DNA of 43,590 nt. It comes from an uncultured Oscillospiraceae bacterium. Lineage in GTDB: Bacteria; Bacillota; Clostridia; Oscillospirales; Oscillospiraceae. The translations under genes were made by a program, and so were the position numbers. The DNA lies in NCBI GenBank assembly GCA_947599875.1, contig CANQFV010000021.1, positions 1 to 43,590 on the forward strand. Reading direction: 5' to 3'. Below, piece after piece: positions 39,763-43,590 of the stretch (position 1 is the stretch's first letter; each line of letters opens with the position of its first letter). The notes under the pieces are model-generated. The model was not told the DNA's origin. It was given only the letters and a program-made list of their open reading frames with translations, and did no database searches.

Positions 39763-39854
39763 GAAGCCGGTGTTACACGGGGACGGTTCTTTAGTCACAC
39801 CTCCGCTTCGCTGCGGTGGTACAAAAGAACCGTCCCCGTTGTCCCACCTCCTCA
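39763..39854. repeat. R2 inverted-repeat element
   Basis: Arms GGGGACGGTTCTTTAGTC and AAAGAACCGTCCCC enclose CACCTCCGC/GCGGTGG, and the unit ends TTGTCCCACCTCCTC. Confidence 0.75.
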
Positions 39855-39897
39855 AAAGATGGAGGAAGGTGTCGTCTCCGAAAACCGCCCCCGTCCC

Positions 39898-40262
39898 CAA
39901 CCAGCTCAGTCCAACGGGCGCGGCACACCGCCCTGTGGCTGCGCAGCACCAATTCGTCCCCTGTACCCCCGGGCAGCACCCCGGGGGTTTCTCCAGTAGG
40001 GGGCCGCAGCCCCCTAACTGGTCGGTTCAAGGGGGACCAGGGGGGAAATCGAAATCCCCCCTGGTCGGTTTTCCCTCTTTGTTACTTTCTCCCTTTTGAC
40101 GAAAGCAAAAGGGAGAAAGTAAAATCCCCCGTCCGCCCTTCGGGCGGACACCTCATTCCCCCGTTGGGGGAACCATCCGACGCCAGAAGCGCCCCCGCCT
40201 TACAGGCGGACACCATATCCCCCCGTGGGAGCGCTTCCCCTCCGCCTTTCAGGCGGATTTCT
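39898..40262 (-). repeat. right arm of the long imperfect inverted repeat
   Basis: It contains CTCAGTCCAACGGGCGC, CCCCGGGGGTTTCTCCAGTA, CCCCCTAACTGGTCGGTTCA, GGGGGAAATCGAAATCCCCC, TTTCCCTCTTTGTTAC, ACTTTCTCCCTTTTG with complement, GTCCGCCCTTCGGGCGGACA and TCCGCCTTTCAGGCGGA, the reverse of 38777-39108. The short hairpins inside differ between the arms but each stays self-complementary. From 40263 to about 40425 there is AT-richer DNA with no gene. Confidence 0.85.
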
Positions 40263-40425
40263 TACGATTGTGCATTTATACAATTTTAAAACGCCCGTTT
40301 TCCCCATTTTTCCCCTTAAAATGCTCTTTTTTTCGCCTGTTGCCCCGGAAACGGCCCAAAACCCCGGAAAAATGTCCGTTTGCATACCGCCAAAGGGACG
40401 AGGCACAATATGTAGGAATTTATAC

Positions 40426-40454
40426 TTGACCTCAGACACAAGATGTGGTATATT
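40426..40454 (+). promoter_or_regulatory. nrdD promoter
   Basis: TTGACC (40426-40431), 17 bases and TATATT (40449-40454) lie about 70 bases upstream of nrdD. The spacer and -10 coincide with an NrdR-like box. Confidence 0.7.
40436..40451. promoter_or_regulatory. NrdR-box-like operator
   Basis: ACACAAGATGTGGTAT matches the NrdR box pattern acaCwAtATaTwGtGt at 12 of 16 positions by eye and sits across the promoter spacer and -10. NrdR represses ribonucleotide reductase genes when dATP is high. A convincing second box was not found, which lowers confidence. Confidence 0.55.
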
Positions 40455-40524
40455 TATTGTACTTTCGGCTTAGACATCCAAGATATGCATATGCAAATAT
40501 AAGATCCGCTTTGAGGTGACACAT

Positions 40525-42723
40525 ATGAAGATCATAAAGAGAAACGGCGCGGAGATGGATTTTGACATCTCCAAAATTGAGAACGCCATCAGTAAGGCCA
40601 ACCTGTCTGTGGAGGAGCAGTCGCGCATGACGCCCCTCCAGATCCGGCGCATCTCCCAGTCCGTGGCGCTGGACTGCGAAAATATGGGCCGCAGCCCCTC
40701 CGTGGAGGAGATCCAGGATCTGGTGGAGAAGCAGATCATGGCCCACGGGGCCTTTGAGGTGGCCAAGAACTACATCACCTACCGGTACACCCGCTCCCTT
40801 GTGCGCCAGAGCAACACCACGGACGAGAAGATCCTCTCCCTCATCGAGTGCTGCAATGAGGAGGCCAAGCAGGAGAACTCCAACAAGAACCCGGTGGTGA
40901 ACTCCACCCAGCGGGACTACATGGCCGGAGAGGTGAGCCGCGACCTCAGTGAGCGCATCCTTCTGCCCCGGGACATCGTGGAGGCCCACGAGGCCGGCAT
41001 CATCCACTTCCACGACACGGACTACTACGCCCAGCACATGCACAACTGCGACCTGGTGAATCTGGAGGACATGCTCCAGAACGGCACCGTCATCACCGGC
41101 ACCCTTATCGAGAGGCCCCACAGCTTCTCCACCGCCTGCAATATCGCCACGCAGATCATCGCCCAGGTGGCCTCCAACCAGTACGGCGGCCAGTCCATCT
41201 CCCTCACGCACCTGGCCCCCTTTGTGGATATCTCCCGCCGGAAGATCCGCAAGGTGGTGGAGCAGGAGCTGGTGACTCTGGGGGTGAACCCCGACGAGGA
41301 GAAGATCCGGAAGATCGTGGAGGACAGGCTCCATGAGGAGATCCGCCGCGGCGTCCAGACCATCCAGTATCAGGTGGTCACTCTGCTCACCACCAACGGG
41401 CAGGCCCCCTTCGTCACCGTGTTCATGTACCTGGGCGAGGCCAGGAACGAGCGGGAGCGGGAGGATCTGGCCCTGATCATCCGCGAGGTGCTGGAGCAGC
41501 GCTACGAGGGCACGAAAAACGAGGACGGCGTCTGGGTGACCCCCGCCTTCCCCAAGCTCATCTACGTCCTGGAGGAGGACAACGTCACCGAGGGTTCCCG
41601 GTATTGGGAGCTTACCAAGCTGGCGGCCAAATGTACCGCCAGGCGCATGGTGCCCGACTACATCTCCGAGAAGAAGATGAAGGAATTAAAGGGCGACGTG
41701 TACACCTGCATGGGCTGCCGCTCCTTCCTCACCCCCGACCGCTTCACCGACGCGGGCGTGGGCAACGTGGCCAACGCCGGCAACTATGAGCCGGGCAAGC
41801 ACAAGTATTACGGCCGCTTCAACCAGGGCGTCGTCACCATCAACCTCCCCGACGTGGCCCTCAGCTCCGGCGGCGATATGGACAAGTTCTGGGAGATCTT
41901 TGAGGAGCGGCTGGAGCTGTGCCACCGCGCCCTGCGCTGCCGCCATGAGCGGCTGCTGGGCACCCCCTCCGACGTGGCGCCCATCCTGTGGCAGTACGGG
42001 GCGCTGGCCCGTCTGGAGAAGGGCGAGCCCATCGACAAGCTCCTCTATAACGGCTACTCCACCATCTCTCTGGGCTACGCCGGCCTTTACGAGTGCGTCA
42101 AGTACATGACCGGCAGATCCCACACCGACCCCGAGGCCACCCCCTTCGCCCTCTCGGTCATGCAGAAGATGAACGACAAGTGCAAGGAGTGGAAGCTGGC
42201 GGAGAATATCGACTACTCCCTGTACGGCACGCCCCTGGAGTCCACCACCTACAAGTTTGCCAAGTGCCTTCAGCGCCGCTTCGGCATCATCAAGGGCATC
42301 ACCGACAAGGGCTATATCACCAACTCCTACCACGTCCATGTGACGGAGCAGATCGACGCCTTCACCAAGCTGAAATTCGAGTCCGAGTTCCAGGCCCTGT
42401 CCCCCGGCGGCGCCATCAGCTATGTGGAGGTCCCGGATATGCAGAACAATCTGGAGGCCGTTTTGCAGGTGATGAAGTTCATCTACGACAACATCATCTA
42501 CGCCGAGCTGAACACCAAATCTGACTACTGCCAGGTCTGCGGCTGGGACGGCGAGATCGGCATCGTGGAGGAGGACGGAAAGCTCATCTGGAAGTGCCCC
42601 AAGTGCGGCAACACCGACCAGAACAAGATGAACGTGGCCCGGCGCACCTGCGGCTATATCGGGACACAGTTCTGGAACCAGGGCCGGACACAGGAGATCC
42701 GGGACAGGGTTTTACACCTTTAA
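40525..42723 (+). CDS. nrdD: anaerobic ribonucleoside-triphosphate reductase (class III)
   Basis: NrdD makes deoxyribonucleotides without oxygen, using a glycyl radical. The 732-residue product has an N-terminal ATP cone (KIIKRNGAEMDFDISKIENA, then ITYRYTRSLV), the reductase core (NSTQRDYMAGEVSRDLSERI, HFHDTDYYAQHMHNCDLVN, SLTHLAPFVDISRRKI, CMGCRSFLTPDRF, NQGVVTINLPDVAL), a C-terminal zinc site (CQVCGWDG and CPKCGN) and the radical loop RRTCGYIGTQFW, where the glycine carries the radical. The ATG at 40525 follows GAGGTG. The gene is followed by its activase nrdG after a hairpin-containing gap of about 120 bases. Confidence 0.96.
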   Translation: MKIIKRNGAEMDFDISKIENAISKANLSVEEQSRMTPLQIRRISQSVALDCENMGRSPSVEEIQDLVEKQIMAHGAFEVAKNYITYRYTRSLVRQSNTTDEKILSLIECCNEEAKQENSNKNPVVNSTQRDYMAGEVSRDLSERILLPRDIVEAHEAGIIHFHDTDYYAQHMHNCDLVNLEDMLQNGTVITGTLIERPHSFSTACNIATQIIAQVASNQYGGQSISLTHLAPFVDISRRKIRKVVEQELVTLGVNPDEEKIRKIVEDRLHEEIRRGVQTIQYQVVTLLTTNGQAPFVTVFMYLGEARNEREREDLALIIREVLEQRYEGTKNEDGVWVTPAFPKLIYVLEEDNVTEGSRYWELTKLAAKCTARRMVPDYISEKKMKELKGDVYTCMGCRSFLTPDRFTDAGVGNVANAGNYEPGKHKYYGRFNQGVVTINLPDVALSSGGDMDKFWEIFEERLELCHRALRCRHERLLGTPSDVAPILWQYGALARLEKGEPIDKLLYNGYSTISLGYAGLYECVKYMTGRSHTDPEATPFALSVMQKMNDKCKEWKLAENIDYSLYGTPLESTTYKFAKCLQRRFGIIKGITDKGYITNSYHVHVTEQIDAFTKLKFESEFQALSPGGAISYVEVPDMQNNLEAVLQVMKFIYDNIIYAELNTKSDYCQVCGWDGEIGIVEEDGKLIWKCPKCGNTDQNKMNVARRTCGYIGTQFWNQGRTQEIRDRVLHL

Positions 42724-42732
42724 AAAAGACAC

Positions 42733-42810
42733 AGTTTCCCGGGGCCAACGCCTCGGGAAACTCTTTAAAAACAAAAATACAAAATCGCCCGGTGGGGCCG
42801 GGCCGATTTT
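42733..42810 (+). terminator. two hairpins between nrdD and nrdG
   Basis: The first stem is AGTTTCCCG with CGGGAAACT. The second is AAAATCG-CCCGG with CCGGG-CCGATTTT (42781-42810). The latter ends in only four T, so it may be an attenuator or an mRNA-processing site that lowers nrdG output relative to nrdD and is less likely to be a full terminator. Confidence 0.5.
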
Positions 42811-42846
42811 GGAAGGAGGAACGGCGCCGGCGCCGGTGACGGGAAG

Positions 42847-43365
42847 ATGTATTACGGAGAGATCAAAAAATGCGATATTGCCGACGGGGAGGGGGTGCGG
42901 GTGACGCTCTTCGTCTCCGGCTGCACCAACCACTGCGAGGGGTGCTTCCAGCCTCAGACCTGGGATTTCCACTTCGGAAAGCCCTTCACCCCGGAGACGG
43001 AGGCGGAGCTTCTGGAGCTTCTGGCCCCCTCCTATATCAACGGCCTCACCCTTTTGGGCGGCGAGCCGATGGAGCCGGAAAACCAGCGGGCGCTGCTGCC
43101 CTTCGTCCGGCGGGTGAGGGAGACCCTGCCGGATAAGACCGTCTGGTGCTACTCCGGCTTCACCCTGGAGGAGCTGCTCGCCGACGGCTCCCACCCCCGG
43201 TGCGAGGTCACGGATGAGCTGCTGTCCCTCATCGACGTGCTGGTGGACGGCAGATTCATCCTGGCGCAGAAGGATATCTCCCTGAAGTTCAGGGGGTCCC
43301 GGAACCAGAGGATTATCGACCTGCCTGAGACGCTGAAGACGGGGAAAATAAAAATACTGGCTTGA
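42847..43365 (+). CDS. nrdG: anaerobic ribonucleotide reductase activating protein (radical SAM)
   Basis: NrdG is the radical-SAM activase that generates the glycyl radical on NrdD. The 172-residue product has MYYGEIKKCDIADGEGVRVT, the cluster motif CTNHCEGC (CxxxCxxC) with FQPQTWDF, LTLLGGEPME, VWCYSGFTLEEL and IDVLVDGRFILAQKD, all typical of NrdG. A strong AAGGAGG lies about 30 bases before the ATG, too far for normal use; the gap contains the self-complementary GGCGCCGGCGCC, which could fold and bring the two together (inference). The last codons KILA and the stop come from the 4H element that follows. Confidence 0.94.
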   Translation: MYYGEIKKCDIADGEGVRVTLFVSGCTNHCEGCFQPQTWDFHFGKPFTPETEAELLELLAPSYINGLTLLGGEPMEPENQRALLPFVRRVRETLPDKTVWCYSGFTLEELLADGSHPRCEVTDELLSLIDVLVDGRFILAQKDISLKFRGSRNQRIIDLPETLKTGKIKILA

Positions 43366-43590
43366 AAGGCCGCAGGGGGCTAAACTGGCTTGAAAGGCCA
43401 CAGGGGTCTTCTGGCGAGGGCAGCTTTCAGCGCCTTTCCGGGCTTTTGCGTAACCCCTGCGGCCTTTCAATGCCAAGGGGATGCGTGCGGAAAACGGCTC
43501 CTGAATTCTGCGGAATTCAGGAGCCGTTTTCCTGCTGCCGCGCTGCAGCGCACGCCCAAGGGCGCACGTTTGCGCGGCAAGAGGGATTTT
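43353..43590 (+). repeat. 4H element, copy 12 (cut by the window end)
   Basis: It begins in the end of nrdG with CTGGCTTGAAAGGCCGCAGG, repeated nearby as in copy 3, then CCCTGCGGCCTTTCAATGCC, AGGGGATGCGTGCG, hairpin 1 (GGAAAACGGCTCCTGAATTC with its complement, loop TGCG), and hairpin 2 (GCCGCGC...GCGCGGC, inner ACGCCC/GGGCGCACGT). Hairpin 3 lies beyond the window. Confidence 0.85.

Noticed and set aside
38777-40262. Possible CRISPR array
   Set aside because: Repeats are not evenly spaced, spacers are not unique in size, and no cas genes are present.
511-43590. 4H elements as TnpB/IS200-605 guide-RNA ends or group II intron fragments
   Set aside because: No tnpA, tnpB or reverse transcriptase gene is in the window, and no domain V-like or known guide structure was recognised; the possibility cannot be excluded for the rest of the genome.

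Overview
The window is a GC-rich chromosomal segment of an anaerobic, low-redox member of the Bacillota, most like the class Clostridia (Oscillospiraceae/Ruminococcaceae type). The evidence is the Bacillus/Clostridia order nusB-(tsaD-like)-xseA-xseB-ispA-[OLE RNA]-oapA-dxs-tlyA-nadK-argR-recN, a spoIID gene, oxygen-sensitive class III ribonucleotide reductase (nrdD/nrdG), acetate kinase, a tyrosine T-box leader and an aldo/keto reductase carrying iron-sulfur clusters. No tRNA, rRNA, CRISPR array, transposase or phage gene was seen.

Layout. 1-770: repeats. 863-13173: a long plus-strand housekeeping cluster (Asp23-type protein, nusB, TsaD paralogue, xseAB, ispA, a ~640-nt OLE RNA with its own promoter and terminator, oapA, dxs, tlyA, nadK, argR, recN, AKR). 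13155-14480: repeats. 14733-26119: an accessory plus-strand block holding a lipoprotein, a 5TMR/SpoIIE phosphatase, a very large fused amino-acid-type ABC transporter (frameshifted) that ends in a degenerate anti-sigma-kinase-like domain, an NCS2 purine permease, a 5'-nucleotidase with an internal deletion, and a CstA-type carrier. 26114-34534: mostly minus strand, with a GHKL kinase remnant, nitroreductase, tyrS and a zinc-ribbon gene under a Tyr T-box, an XRE regulator divergent from a small membrane protein, an MIF-family tautomerase, a HAD remnant, an amidohydrolase and ackA. 34947-38774: tmcAL, spoIID (minus), a membrane protein and sfsA. 38777-40262: a repeat block bounded by long inverted repeats. 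40525-43365: nrdD-nrdG, with an NrdR-like box over the promoter.

Two things stand out. The first is a complete OLE RNA/OapA module inside the isoprenoid operon (a known but still enigmatic RNA-protein system). The second, which I cannot match to anything described, is a family of about twelve ~200-290-bp intergenic elements here called '4H elements'. Each has four successive hairpins whose arms differ between copies but stay complementary. One strand shows G-U wobbles where the other would have A-C mismatches, and the edge of the element sits at gene stop codons, often supplying the last codons. Two further hairpin repeat families (R2 and R3) fill the remaining intergenic DNA. Several genes beside these repeats are broken (HAD, GHKL kinase), which suggests repeat-driven rearrangement.

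All functional calls rest on reading motifs and gene order by eye; no database search was run.
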